A stretch of DNA of 64,000 nt. Source: Plumapathes pennacea. Taxonomy: Eukaryota > Cnidaria > Anthozoa > Antipatharia > Myriopathidae. A program made the translations under genes and the position numbers. The stretch lies in the NCBI GenBank assembly GCA_964036295.1, contig OZ038466.1:13302001-13366000 (forward strand). The letters are read 5' to 3'. Below the pieces are notes generated by a model. That model saw only the letters and a list, made by a program, of their open reading frames with translations, was not told where the DNA came from and did not search any database. Shown here piece by piece: positions 21,801 through 36,612 of the stretch. The first letter of the stretch is position 1, and each line of letters opens with the position of its first letter.

Positions 21801-23828
21801 GAATAAGATCCAATAAGCCGATCAACAGAGCTAAATCTCGAAGGGCTAGGTTTTTGGCTCAGGATGAGTTGTTTAAATGCCTAACCATAAACCTAACTCT
21901 AAACACTACGAGAGTTAGCTCTTCCGGCTTCTTTGATCCCGTTCCCCGTTTTAGGAACATCCGTACAGGGGGTAGAAAGTAGCATGTTTTTTCAATTGTG
22001 AAGTTGCTTACCCGATCTCTAACCAGCATCTGCGACCTGTTCTTGTGGACAATCTTGATATAACCAGGCGGCTGCATCCAAGCTTCCCCATCCACCTGGA
22101 TTGGCACTGGTTCATCTCTTATTTTAATTCTCACTGTTCGACACTGCACAGAGAGTAAAATGTATGAACTTAAGTTCACTGCTCGTGAAAGATGGGTGAA
22201 GAGAGAGAGGGAGAGAGAGGAGAGAAAAAGGCTGGAAAAGGAAGGCAGAAACATTAAAAGACAAACACAGAAAAGGGAAAAAACGCCTGAAATACAATGT
22301 AGACAGAATGAGAATATAATGTGTAAAAGAAAAGAAAAGTCCAGTGCAGAGATTGGGGGAAGACAAAAGAAAGAAATGATGAGTTAAGCGATGTAGGCAA
22401 ACACAATATCTGCTGTAAGGTCTCCCATGGTGAGAAATTCCCATATACGATCACCTCCAGTAAGTGAACACATAAAGCCGAACGAAAGGAGGTTCCACTG
22501 TATCTGCAAAAGGTTGGTTCACACGTCTAAAGCAAGCACAAGAAAATGAAACAATTGCGCCTGCTGCCAAATTTGACGTGTGAACATGCGTTTGCTTTAC
22601 ACGTATGAACCAGCCCTAGGTGTCACACTTATCACACACCTGTGCTATCCTGTGACGCCGCATTCCTCCAAAGACTTTTGATATTCCCTGTAAAGTGGAA
22701 CTTGTCATTTGAGTAGGCACAGACTAGCTGGAGAAATCAAGAATATATATCGACAAAATGTGCGAGTAAATCTCACACAACACAAGAAACAAAACACAAA
22801 AAGAAACAAGACAAGACAAGACCAAAACCAGCCAACCACTGCACCATGAATTGAAACGGAGGGTTCTCAATCAAAGTTCCCTGGTATTTTACATACTTTT
22901 AGTGATGAATCAGTTGTTTGCCCTATGTCATCACTTTTGGTTTTTTGGAAAGCACTTTCAGCCTAAAACGATCAAACCATCTTACCATTTGACTTGCTCC
23001 AAGAACAGCAACAACTTCCAGGATGTTATCATCAAACGATGGATCTGTGAAGCCCTAATGTAAATATGTAAATAAAGAGAATACCTTAGAATCAGCTGTC
23101 TCCAGTACAACATGATGCATTAACACCGTTGTAGGCCTATTTTTAGGACTTGTAAAAGAGTTCAAAGGTATAAAATGAGAGCAAATTATCATTAGACGTA
23201 TATAAAAGGGTCAACACTTCGACCCCAGAATGGTATGTAAAAGAGTAAGGCCATACAAATTTCTATACCGGATAGGCCTTCCGTTTACAATGAGTACCCT
23301 GACTTTTTGGAACGATGTTTAGAACGGAGCGTGCTGCTCCGCTGCTTGTGAACATGGTACGGCCCCATTCTCGTGCTTACACTGTACCGAATATTTCTGG
23401 TCTCTGCTGCTGTCTTTGTTCTGCTGACGTCTTTGCGCCTCTGATTTGCCGCTGCTAGCTTGCATCACAGTTGCGCCGACCTTGTTCCCTTCGTTTTGAA
23501 GTTTTCCCGTTCATCAAATTAATTTTGAACAACGCAAATCTTCTGCTGAATACGCTAATGTCCAAAATTTCCCGTAGGAACTTGAGAACATCATAGTTCA
23601 AAATTTGCATAAAACCACTGTTGTGCTTCGGCAACGGATCATTATCTTTACATGAAGGCAAGATGAAAGCAGTCTCGATTAGCAGTCTCGCAGGGTTCGG
23701 GGATAAGTACATCCACTTGTACAGTTCTGTAATGCTCGGGAGAATTTGTGTCATGAACTTGAAAGGGTTTAATTGTCATGAATCGTTACAGGCATTGCCT
23801 GCAAACAATTTTTGAGAGGAAAATATGT

Positions 23829-23873
<45 letters not shown>

Positions 23874-26800
23874 ACGTAATGGCGAATTCAACACAAGACT
23901 AACAGAGGTGAAATATACTCACGTCATCCCGACTATTGCCCCAGAAGTTTGCTCCACCCATGTAACTGAAAACAGAGGGCTCAACAATTAGTTCATGACT
24001 AATCAACTTCAATTTTCTCTACCTGTTGTCCCCCAGAAATAAATCACACCGTATGGAGAACTCGGCAACTGACTGCTTTGATCAGAGGTAAGCTAATTGA
24101 ACTATCCTAACCACTGACGTCTCAAACAGAAGGATAGCTGTATGTATCGATGTATAAATAACAAAATAGATATTAAAATAGATACATCAGTAATGTTCGT
24201 GCCGGTGTTAATGCATATATGTGTATAAATTATGTTTGCACGTGGTGAATATATGTTACCCATAAAATAATGAAGGGGGGAGGGGGGGGGGGGAGCAAAA
24301 GAAGGGAGTCACAGATCGAAGAGGGCATTTACCTCGTGATGTTGAGGATAACAATCCCTTGAAGGCGAGGAAGGCTGATTTTGTGTCCGTCACACTACAT
24401 GCAAAGAATAAGAGGCGGTTACTTGATGGAAAATGTTTGACAGGGAAAATCGCCCCAGACTCACAAATGCAAAGGCCAGACGGCTTTCGTTCATTAGAAA
24501 TAAATCTATAACTAATACCCAGCCCTTAAATATGGCTAGAAAAGTCATTCTGTATCCCAAGATATCATTGCACAAAATGCCTTTTTCCGAGCACCATCCG
24601 AAAAATATAGAATGGAAAAAACACTTCACTGCGAGAGCCAAGTTGAATATACAGTCAACTCTCTCTAAGGCGGACACCCTCGGGACCAAATTTATTGTCC
24701 GCCTTAGAGAGAGTTCAGTTACAGAGAAACAAGTGAAATTCGGCAGGAACCAAATTTGCTGTCCGCCTTAAAGAGGTGTCAGCTTAGAGAGAGTTGACTG
24801 TTCACGAACTGCATGCACTGCAAGGCTTCCCTGAGAATTATTCGCGTTTTTGCCTGAACTACAAAGTTCTCCATCAGAAATATGAAAAATTCTCGAAAAA
24901 GATTATATTTAAGCACACACTATGACAATGACAAACCAAAAGTTCACAAGTTGTTTACAAAATAGTGTCCAAAAAGTTAGATATCTCCCAAGGAAAGCAA
25001 AGTTACTTAAATTTTGGAAATCAACAGTTTTAAACTTCACAAGTCACCTTTAACACAGACTGCATAAAGCCCGCCATCACCAGGGTCCGGTTGTTCGAAC
25101 GGAGGTTAAACTAATCTAGGGTTTGGCGCTAACCGGAGGTTAAATTTCTGAACTGCAGGTTTACTAACCTGGGCCTGGTTGTTTGAAAGTTGGTTAAATG
25201 CTAACATACAGTGACTTTAAATCCTCACCTCCAGCTGGACTCTTTGATCCAGATTCTTGTACGTCCTCTGTAACAGCTCTCGTCCTCCTAACACACCGTA
25301 CCATATCATGTTCTTTGTTCGACTTCTGGCGGAAAACATGGCCCAGTCAAGCCATCCCCTACTTGTCCACTAGGCATATATCTCGAGCTATATATGTTTA
25401 AGAATCTTGGCTTACTTTACTTTTGAGCGTCATTTTTCTTTGTCCAAATCCAATTGAATGCGAAAACATGAACTCAGAATTCCACTCAACAACAATGTAC
25501 ACACTGCTACAAGAATAAACTCATTTATAGCTTTCATTTGGATAGTCACACCCTTACCTTTCAATGGAAAGTTTAGCATTAAGGAAGGATGAATCACATA
25601 GCATATTACTTTATGTAACAGCGGTTTACGATTAATTATCAATTTCATGAAATACCTTTATGTCGTCCGCACTCAACTATTTCAAACTAATGCATAGTTC
25701 TAAAAGGTTATAATTCTGATTTACGGCAAATGTTGTCACCTGAACTTCTCGGGATGTTCCTCTCGCATGTTGTGGAAGTCTAGTGAGATTTTAGCGTCCA
25801 GCCCAATGCCTAGGTAATTGTTTAGAACGCACTTCTCTGTGTAGCCATTCCTGTGAAACACAAAAAGCATACCTTCAGCACTTTAGTAACGTTTCAATGA
25901 AACCATGGTTAATAAATCCAGGAAAACTAAGCATTTCTAAGAGGCTCTAATTCAACTGGTAAACACTTAACAATGTACACAATTAAAAATACAATAAAAT
26001 AAAATAAAATAGTGCACACTATTACACCGTCGCCCAAAATTGAAAAATGGGGAATGTGGGAGGCACAATATTGTTATCCCCACACTATTTGTTCATGGAT
26101 CTTAACAGAAGTAGTACTTGTAAATCAGATCTGAACTTACACATCAAAAATGTCATTCATGATTGGAGTAGCAGCAGCACAGAGCGCATCTGCGTTCGCC
26201 AGGAGAGCCCTGCCAATAAAGGAGCCAACAAGTCCCTCGCTGGGTCGGTCCTTGAGAAAGGCCCTGGCGATAATGCACCCTCCGAACTGTACGGACGATT
26301 TGCCCCTGTTCACGAGAAGCTTCTCCTCAATCGGTCGCTCAGAATGGAATGGCTGTGAGCTGCCACGGCTAATGCAACGGTATTTTGCCGACTGTCGCTC
26401 CAGGGACGACCAAGGTGATGCAGACTCTGATTCACTTGGATTACACTCTTCGATGTGCCCCGTGGACATTTTTCTATCCTCTTCTACTGTGCTTAATGGA
26501 TTTTTCAATGGGTTTCCCTCGTTGTCTGAAACAAAGGGGAAAGTGGTCTGAAGAATTTCTGTTCTGCTCTACTATGTTTAATAAAACTTTCAGTGGTCTC
26601 TCTCGTTGTCTGAACTGTAAAGAACAAGTACGCAAAGTCTGATTCACTTGGACTGTTCTTCTTCATATGTTTAGTATTTTATCCTCCACCTCGTATTCGT
26701 ATGTAGATTGAGGCTTCAAGAATATGATGCTTTAGCAAACTTTAAACGCACAACACTAAATCCCGAGTCCAGCTGCTCTTAACCAAACCATGGTTAACCA

Positions 26801-28171
26801 ACTCTTTCACTCAACCTCTTTGTAAATAAAATGTGATGTTTTGGTCTAAATTTTGATCGTGCTTTATCTCAAAAATTTACTTGAGAGATCTCGTCCAGCA
26901 TCCAGGCAGCCTCGCAAGAAATCTTCCACTTTACCTGTGTCCGTCTGTCTGTACGCCTCCTGTTCTGAGCCTGCTATTGATGTGGTCAGCACATCGCTAG
27001 TGGAATTGGTGGCAGCTGTGATGGCTTCAGCCAATGACGACGCCGAAGGAAATGTCTGCGCATTTTGCTCATCGACAGCTGTGGCAGGAAACAAGTCAAG
27101 AAACTTTGTTGGATATATAAATCAACGCTGTGCCTTTAAAAGTCAGGCTATCATTCGGATGACTGTCAAAAATGTTTGTAATTTTGCGTTTGTTACGCTT
27201 TGATTTGCCCTTACAAGATTGGCACCATTCTTGGTCAATCAAGAAAAGAAGCAAAACAAAATACTACACAAACATACTTAAGACGAATACTCAAAGTGCA
27301 ACAAGAGCCAAATATCCGAAACCTCCACATTATCAAACTATGGGTTCTATTTGTATCAAATTTGACATATTCCTTTACAAGCTATACACTAATCATAAGC
27401 AAGTGCGCTCTTCAAACACACTCTCAAAGCAAAAGCTGGACATCTCTACAATGGTCACCCTAAACACCGCGTTAAAACGTACTTGACGTCACTTCCGTTG
27501 GTCATCGTTCGTCACCATGGCTATCTAACTTCTCATAATTCGAGGTAGAATTTCACATTGTGTGAAAGCCTCTCTTTTTTTGTGCACAACTTATCTCAGA
27601 GAAAATGCAATAAACTAACTTATAGTTGAGTATCGAGTCCTAATAATGACTTTCTTGGCTAATTCTTGAGGTTTTACCAAAGTTACATTCAACAACAAAA
27701 TCTGCACTTGAATCCACGGTTTTGTGCAATAACCGCTGACTTAAAAGCAAGGTGACCGCACGGCCGAAAAACGTATTTCTGCGGTGTCCGCCGTGAGCAA
27801 GTAGGGTGTGATGCGACACCACCGAAGTATGGTTACGTTTCCTGACTTCTCCCCACCTTTTTCAGTATGATCAATAATTTCTTTGAGAGCTTTCTTGAGA
27901 CTGTTTGCTCTTGACATAAGGGCATCACGTGGCACAAACACTTTCTGTCTGCCGTTGCCTCTGGTCTCGCTGGGCGAGTTCTTCTTTTCGACCGCCGCCT
28001 TTTCTTCCTTTGGTGGAGTTGGCAACGCCTCAGACTCGATACTCAGTGTGTTCAGAAGCATGTTCAGTTTCTCATTCAGAGTGGAGCACTGCAAAGAAGT
28101 AAATAAACAGTAGTATCAGTATAGTAGTAGTAATACCAGAGTAATACCAGCAGTAATACTAGCAGTAATAC

Positions 28172-28207
<36 letters not shown>

Positions 28208-31200
28208 CTAATACTAGTATTAGTAATAGTACTACAGTAATTGGTGTTGTACTAGCCGCAGCAGTAGTTGTAGTTTACGATGTTGTTGAAGCAGCAGCAG
28301 CACAGCAGTAGCAGCAGAGCGCTTACAGTAACAACAACAGCAGCAGCTGGCCGCGCCGTGTGATAAAAGCGAATGGTACTGCACCTTGTGAGCCATGGAT
28401 TCTGGGTCATTGGTCTCCACAGGATCAGAACTCATCGACGCCGCTCCAACTTTAGACACAAAGTCTTTCACAGTCTCACAGAGAACCCTGCATAGTCAGG
28501 CAAGATGATGATTTAAACATATAGAAACTTGGGAACAAACGTCCAAACTATATGAACACAAAAATGCTGAAAACAATACGCAAAACCTGGTCCTTGCTGT
28601 CCACGATCTTATTCTTAAAATAGAGATTCTCAAATTTCTCCATTTTCCAGGACGGCAGGAAAAATCAGGTTATTTGATTGTTTATCTGATTGTTTGCTTG
28701 CAGCAATGCGTTGGGTCAAAACGCCTACGTCAGAATTACAAAACACATAGCCCAGATACATGGAGTATTTACATACTTTGCTGATGATATGACGACAGAG
28801 TTTTGGCTGGAATGAAGGATCCTGGTCAGGTGGGTTGCCACATTGTTTTCAAATGTATCAATGCTGTTTGGCTCTGGTCTGTACTGTTAGAACAAGATGA
28901 AACTGACTTATCATCCACATTCAATTATAACCTTGTCTGTATAAACAAGTCTGGTTTTCACGAATTACACAAGCCAGGGACGGATCTAGGAGAAAATCCC
29001 ACCGGTTTCCAAAACTGCGCTAGTCGAGGCCGCGAGCTTTGAGAGCTTCATGAGCATCGGCTCCCCTGGAACAATTTGATATTTGGCTCTCCAAATATCG
29101 CCAATTCTGGAGGCTGAAAACTAAACTCCAAAAAATCTGACCAGTTATCGTAAATCGGTTAGAATCCGCCCTTGCAAGCACAAAATTTCTTATTTCACAG
29201 TGAAAATAGGCTCAACCCATAACACAAGCAAAAGAATCACAAGGATTCCTAGTGCTTGTGCTTGTGATTGCGTCCCTCGTTTTCATGAACGCACACACTC
29301 GCGTCGCTCGTAAAAACCAAAATGCTTTGTAGGTTACAGAAGTGCCAGAGTATGTTACAAAAGTGGCATGTAGGTTACAAAAGTGCCAGAGTAGGTTACA
29401 AAAGTGCCAGAGTAGGTTACAAAAGTGCCATGTAGGTTACAAAAGTGCCATGTAGGTTACAAAAGTGCCAGAGTAGGTTACAAAAGTGCCATGTAGGTTA
29501 CAAAAGTGCAAGAGTAGGTTACAAAAGTGCCATGTAGGTTACAAAAGTGCCAGAGTAGGTTACAAAAGTGCCATGTAGGTTACAAAAGTGCCAGAGTAGG
29601 TTACAAAAGTGCCGTGTAGGTTACAAAAGTGCCGTGTAAGTTACAAAAGTGTCATGTAGGTTACAAAAGTGCCAGAGTAGGTTACAAAAGTGCCATGTAG
29701 GTTACAAAACTGCCAGAGTAGGTTACAAAAGTGCCGTGTAAGTTACGAAAGTGCCGCGTAGGTTACAAAAGTGCCAGAGTAGGTTACAAAAGTGCCGTGT
29801 AGGTTACAAAAGTGCCAGAGTAGGTTACAAAAGTGCCGTGTAAGTTACAAAAGTGCCGCGTAGGTTACAAAAGTGCCAGAGTAGGTTACAAAAGTGCCAT
29901 GTAGGTTACAAAAGTGCCAGGGTATGTTAGAAAAGTGCCGTGTAGGTTACAAAAGTGCCGTGTAAGTTACAAAAGTGCCACGTAGGTTACAAAAGTGCCA
30001 TGTACGTTACAAAAGTGCCAGAGTAGGTTACAAAAGTGCCGTGTAGGTAACAAAAGTGCCGTGTAAGTTACAAAAGTGTCATGTAGGTTACAAAAGTGCC
30101 ATGTAGGTTACAAAAGTGCCGTGTAGGTAACAAAAGTGCCGTGTAGGTTACAAAAGTGCCGTGTAGGTTACAAAAGTGCCAGAGTAGGTAACAAAAGTGC
30201 CGTGTAGGTTACAAAAGTGCCAGAATAGGTTACAAAAGTGCCGTGTAAGTTACAAAAGTGCCATGTAGGTTACAAAAGTGCCATGTAGGTTACAAAAGTG
30301 CCATGTAGGTTACAAAAGTGCCAGAGTAGGTTACAAAAGTGCCATGTAGGTTACAAAAGTGCCAGAGTAGGTTACAAAAGTGCCATGTAGGTTACAAAAG
30401 TGCCAGAGTAGGTTACAAAAGTGCCATGTAGGTTACAAAAGTGCCAGAGTAGGTTACAAAAGTGCCAGAGTAGGTTACAAAAGTGCCGTGTAGGTTACAA
30501 AAGTGCCGTGTAAGTTACAAAAGTGTCATGTAGGTTACAAAAGTGCCAGAGTAGGTTACAAAAGTGCCATGTAGGTTACAAAACTGCCAGAGTAGGTTAC
30601 AAAAGTGCCGTGTAAGTTACGAAAGTGCCGCGTAGGTTACAAAAGTGCCAGAGTAGGTTACAAAAGTGCCGTGTAGGTTACAAAAGTGCCAGAGTAGGTT
30701 ACAAAAGTGCCGTGTAAGTTACAAAAGTGCCGCGTAGGTTACAAAAGTGCCAGAGTAGGTTACAAAAGTGCCATGTAGGTTACAAAAGTGCCAGAGTAGG
30801 TTACAAAAGTGCCGTGTAGGTTACAAAAGTGCCAGAGTAGGTAACAAAAGTGCCGTGTAGGTTACAAAAGTGCCAGAGTAGGTTACAAAAGTGCCGTGTA
30901 AGTTACAAAAGTGCCATGTAGGTTACAAAAGTGCCAGAGTATGTTAGAAAAGTGCCGTGTAGGTTACAAAAGTGCCGTGTAAGTTACAAAAGTGCCATGT
31001 AGGTTACAAAAGTGCCAGAGTAGGTTACAAAAGTGCCGTGTAGGTTACAAAAGTGCCGTGTAGTTACAAAAGTGTCATGTAGGTTACAAAAGTGCCAGAG
31101 TAGGTTACAAAAGTGCCGTGGAGGTTACAAAAGTGCCGTGTAAGTTACAAAAGTGTCATGTAGGTTACAAAAGTGCCGTGTAAGTTACAAAAGTGCCGTG

Positions 31201-34200
31201 TAGGTTACAAAAGTGCCAGAGTAGGTTACAAAAGTGCCGTGTAAGTTACAAAAGTGCCATGTAGGTTACAAAAGTGCCAGAGTATGTTAGAAAAGTGCCG
31301 TGTAGGTTACAAAAGTGCCGTGTAAGTTACAAAAGTGTCATGTAGGTTACAAAAGTGCCAGAGTAGGTTACAAAAGTGCCGTGTAGGTTACAAAAGTGCC
31401 GTGTAAGTTACAAAAGTGTCATGTAGGTTACAAAAGTGCCAGAGTAGGTTACAAAAGTGCCGTGTAGGTTACAAAAGTGCCGTGTAAGTTACAGAAGTGT
31501 CATGTAGGTTACAAAAGTGCCAGAGTATGTTACAAAAGTGCCGCGTAGGTTACAAAAGTGTCAGAGTAGGTTACAAAAGTGCCATGTAGGTTACAAAAGT
31601 GCCGTGTAAGTTACAAAAGTGCCGCGTAGGTTACAAAAGTGCCAGAGTAGGTTACAAAAGTGCCATGTAGGTTACAAAAGTGCCAGAGTAGGTTACAAAA
31701 GTGCCATGTAGGTTACAAAAGTGCCGTGTAAGTTACAAAAGTGCCATGTAGGTTAAAAAAGTGCCAGGGTATGTTAGAAAAGTGCCGTGTAGGTTACAAA
31801 AGTGCCGTGTAAGTTACAAAAGTGCCACGTAGGTTACAAAAGTGCCATGTACGTTACAAAAGTGCCAGAGTAGGTTACAAAAGTGCCGTGTAGGTAACAA
31901 AAGTGCCGTGTAAGTTACAAAAGTGTCATGTAGGTTACAAAAGTGCCATGTAGGTTACAAAAGTGCCGTGTAGGTAACAAAAGTGCCGTGTAAGTTACAA
32001 AAGTGTCATGTAGGTTACAAAAGTGCCAGAGTAGGTTACAAAAGTGCCATGTAGGTTACAAAAGTGCCAGAGTAGGTTACAAAAGTGCCGTGTAGGTTAC
32101 AAAAGTGCCGTGTAAGTTACAAAAGTGGAGGGAGCGTTTCAAAACCCGTTTTTTATACAAAAAATTATTTAATAAAAAATGAACGAAACAAAAAATAAAA
32201 AATCGCTGACACGGTATTGGAGAAGAATATGTTGCCTACAGTCAGCGCTCGACATTAACGGTTGCCCGCTTGCCCGGGGCAACCAAAACTTTTGGTCGGG
32301 CAGGTAAATTCTGGGCCGGGCAACTAGAAATTATGAAACTTTCTATTGCTTGAAGTCAATCTACAGTCTGAAGGGCAACCAACCTAAAACCTTAATGTCG
32401 AGCACTGCTACAGCTCACGAAAATTTGAGCAATAATGACCAAAATGCTTGAAAGTTTTGTTTCCCGAAAGACCGGACATTGCGCGAACATCTTTCATCAA
32501 TATAATCTGTCTTTAACGTGTATGAAAAATGTAATACTAGATCTGCATTCTTCAGTCCCAGACCTTTACAATGGTATATTGTACGTGTATATATCTTAAA
32601 TAGCAACGCTACAATGATTTTTTTCCAGGATTGTAGTTGTCGTTTACTGTGAGCCACCTAGTGACTTAACGATGCAGATGGGTGATACTGAACTGTTTTT
32701 ATTGACCGTATGCTTGACGTCTACACATTACATAAAGTGGGGAGCGAATAGGGGGAGGGGTGGGGTGGTGCTTATATTCAGTACCAAACTGGTGAACCTA
32801 TCAGCTCTCCGTTGGATTCGAAGTAAAGTGCCAACTTACTGGTGTGTCCAGAGTTTCAGTGGAAGAACTTCTAGAAGCAGAGAGAGTGTTCGACTCTTTC
32901 ACCATAATGCTCCACCTGAAAACATAACACGGAGTGACAGTAAGAACTACTGTAGTTTTAGTCTGCGTCAGCATAAAAGTAAACCACAGACCGCATCATC
33001 AAAAGGTGCAGGGTGCAAGCTGCCCAAAACTTTGCTCACTTAAAATGTCAGTAGACACATTACTTATAGTGTTCAGCGCACCCACACAAACCGTCACATA
33101 AAAAACATTTTTTCTTAACTCTACCTATTTTCAACTGCATGTTTTCTTGTTCCTTCTAGCTCTTTCTGGTTCGCCACCAGGTTTCTGAACGATCTACTAC
33201 TTACTCATGCCCCCGTATATAATATTAAGTCTTGCCAGATATTTATGGTCGACACTTAAAAGTAAAATGCCAAATGAGAAATATTATATTATGAATCTAG
33301 TATAATCCCTGCTATGCAAAGATATCAAATATTCCCTCAACATACCTGTCCAGCATTTCAGCCTTAGCTCTTTCAAGATGCTTGAGGAACTCTGGGAGGG
33401 CGCCATCGTTATCAAATGACGTGCCCCAGCCCAACACACGTGACAGGTCATTCCCAGTCCCCAGTGGCAACACTCCCATCTGACACTGATCAATAAACCC
33501 GAGTTAATCACGTAAAAACCCCAAGACTTGGATTCTGTTAGTGTGTTAACCATTTGACTTCCCAACCATCAAACAAAAAAAATAGGTCAGCGATGTTGTG
33601 AGAAGTGATAGTTCATTCAGTTCTCGCCGAAATAAACTGTGAGCCTACTAATCGCGACACTACAACTTGTGGTTAACGAACGGGCGGATCTCTGTGCGCA
33701 GAACATCATGGAAGCCGCTGTCTAGCTTGCAAACAGGTTCTCCGCTTTAATTTTTGGTTTTAGTCGCTGTCTTTCAGTAGCAACCGCTGCAGTGCATAAA
33801 GTATGGACTGGGTGTTGATTTTGGACAAAAAATATTTTTTTATCAATATGACAGAAGGAGAAGAGACGCAAGATCAAACGGGTGCTGCTGCACAAGAGCA
33901 GAAAGCACGATCAGCTGTTAGACGTTAGAAGCGATGGTTCCGACATAACCATAAGACCTTTTTGTGCATGATATATCACGGCGCATGAGAGGTACGGTTT
34001 TGAGTTTACTGTACCTGTGCCGACATGTTCATATGGTCCACTTCATTCATCACCCAGCCAATCGATCCATCACCACCACAAATCAAGATACGAAACCGAT
34101 CAAGATTTTGAAACAGCGTCAGCCTGAGAGAAAAACGAATAGTACGTAAGTGGCACTATTGTAATGCCTGTGTCCTCATTACTGTTCCCATTGCTTCATT

Positions 34201-36576
34201 CTTTTCCCATTCTCATTTTTCATCCCTCTTGTTCTCAGTCCCATTCTCAATCCTGCTCCATCCACATTCTCGTTTTCATTTCCATTCAGTTTGCTTCTCA
34301 AAATAAGCAAATTATATGACTATGCCATCCTGTGTTTTGTCCGTGTGTCCACGAAATCTTTATAAATCAAAACCACCACTCGGACATTATTTCATAAAGA
34401 CTCTTAGAATTTCACCACTACAACAGTAATTACTAATTAAACGTAAACCTACCCCCCAGATGGGCCCTCCGTCCCGAGATCAAATACTTGAAGAGGGTTT
34501 AACAGTTGCTTAAATTTTCTGATGAACTTGACTCCCTACGAAGCAGACAAACACACAGCTCAGTTACAAAAGATCTTTGTCAATCAAATTATTGCACGCA
34601 GAGGTTCCTAAGTATCCTCAGGACCTACAGTACATGTATGTCTTTCGGGATATTGTGCCGTTGGCTACTAGAAGACAACTTTAAACTCTCACTTCTCAAA
34701 TATAACCTAAAGTGCAGTGAAATCTATGTTTTACTGTGATACAGTAGACGTAGTAGTACGGTATTCATGTTATTGTTCAGAACAAGTACACAAGGACTTG
34801 TGCTACATAAGAGAAACTGACTGATGGCTTGAATATAATCAAGAAATCATCCCCAATACTGAACTACAGGTACAGTCCAATTGTGTATTACAAATACAAT
34901 AACTAGCACTAAGTGAACTAGATTTGGACTGCGTCGGCGTACGGACCACGTCATAAATCTTACCGACCACATACCAACCACATACCAACCACATACCGAC
35001 CACATACCGACCACGTTCCCGACCACTTACAGTCCAGTTCAACTTGTTCACAATTACCGATACAGACGTATAAAACAAATTGACTAATTTAGGGTCGATG
35101 TATGAAACCTAGACACCGTAAAAGAATTGGAAGCTGACGTTTCGAGCTCCAACCCTTTTGCTCCAACGAAGGGCTAGCGCTCGAAACGTCAGCTTCTAAT
35201 TCTATTACAGCGTCTAGATTTCATACATGGACTCTTTAATGTTTGATTACTTTTATACGTTATTTTCACAAGTGCTGAACATACCTGATTGTCGCCACTT
35301 TTGGAGTTGACAAACACCAACAGTGGAATACAACCTGAAGGTCTGAAGGCCTGAAATTGAATTGTTGCAAGAATTTTATTGTGAGCTCAGGGGTAAAAGA
35401 GTCAAGAGAGGCTTATCCAAAACATTCTCCAGGCTTATCCCAAAACATTCTCCAGGCTTATCCCAAAATATTCTCCAGGCTTATCCCAAAACATTCTCCA
35501 GGCTTATCCACACTTACTTCTAAGCTGTTGGGGTTGCTGGATTCTTTAATTGCTGTTGGAGGTAACACAAACAGTGCATTATCTCCAAATGAGCACTTGG
35601 CCTGCAATATAGCTTTACAAGAACTGTGAACCTGAAAGGAAATAAGCAGAAAAATGTTTACCATTGAGCCACTTCACAATCCCAATCATGTGCAGTAGCA
35701 AATAGCACTTTTTACTCTTCACATAAGCAAATGTCTGTTAGTAAATTTCTCTGCAAAAGTTAGTTTTGTTTCAGAACAAAACACCCACAACCCACAACCC
35801 ACTCCCACCCCCAACTCTACAAACACACTCACACACCTACCCACTCCCTTAATCACTTGGTGACACATAATCTTACACTGTAGTTTGTAACAGACACAAT
35901 ATTGAATCAACCATTCGCTATACAGTTGTTGGAGATTGCCATTAATTGTGTAAATGTGAGGCCTGGATCTGAGACCAGATCACACGACCTAAGCCAATCT
36001 GGTGAGAAGTGGCGTGACTGAGGGTGAACCAGTCAGAGATGAACATGACAACACCCAACTAGAGTAAGTAGAGTGATTCTAGAAGCAAACAGTATGACTG
36101 TACTGACAGGCATAATGTGATGTGATGTGATGATTCTCTCTGTGAAGTGTCTGAAGTGTCAAGAAGCGAGAATATTCACAACACACTATTTGTCTGCAAC
36201 AATGAACAAGCTCCATACAAAGTGAAACCTTACTGTGATATTACACCATAAGCATCTGAAGTCTTGTAGCCTTTTCTTGCTCCCACACTGTCTGTTACAT
36301 CCTGCACACTTTGCACCAGGTGCAATATTTCCTTCAAGCCACTGATGGGGCATGCTCATCTGTAAAATACATAAAAACAGGCCATCAGTTCTGGAAATGG
36401 AGACCAAAGATAGGCCCAAGTTTAATTACACATTTAAAGCAATTTTGTTATGTTGCACTTTAAGAACTACTGTATCCATGAGAAAAGGCTATGGGTAAGT
36501 GCTGCTCTCTATGGGCATAAAAACTGCTGGCATTTTCTGAACACATTGAAATAAAAATTTGCTCTCTAATTTCTTT

Positions 36577-36612
<36 letters not shown>

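Noticed and set aside
26150..26551. 133-codon plus-strand frame
   Set aside because: Antisense shadow of DGK exon 19, which has family similarity and correct splice phases.
29318..32128. Possibility that the regular 20/21-bp array is a CRISPR array
   Set aside because: Units are contiguous with no unique spacers, there are no cas genes, and the context is a spliced animal gene.
35160..35200. Calling a functional hammerhead ribozyme
   Set aside because: The core has an extra base before stem II, and stems I and III are not clearly formed; kept only as a hypothesis in the findings.
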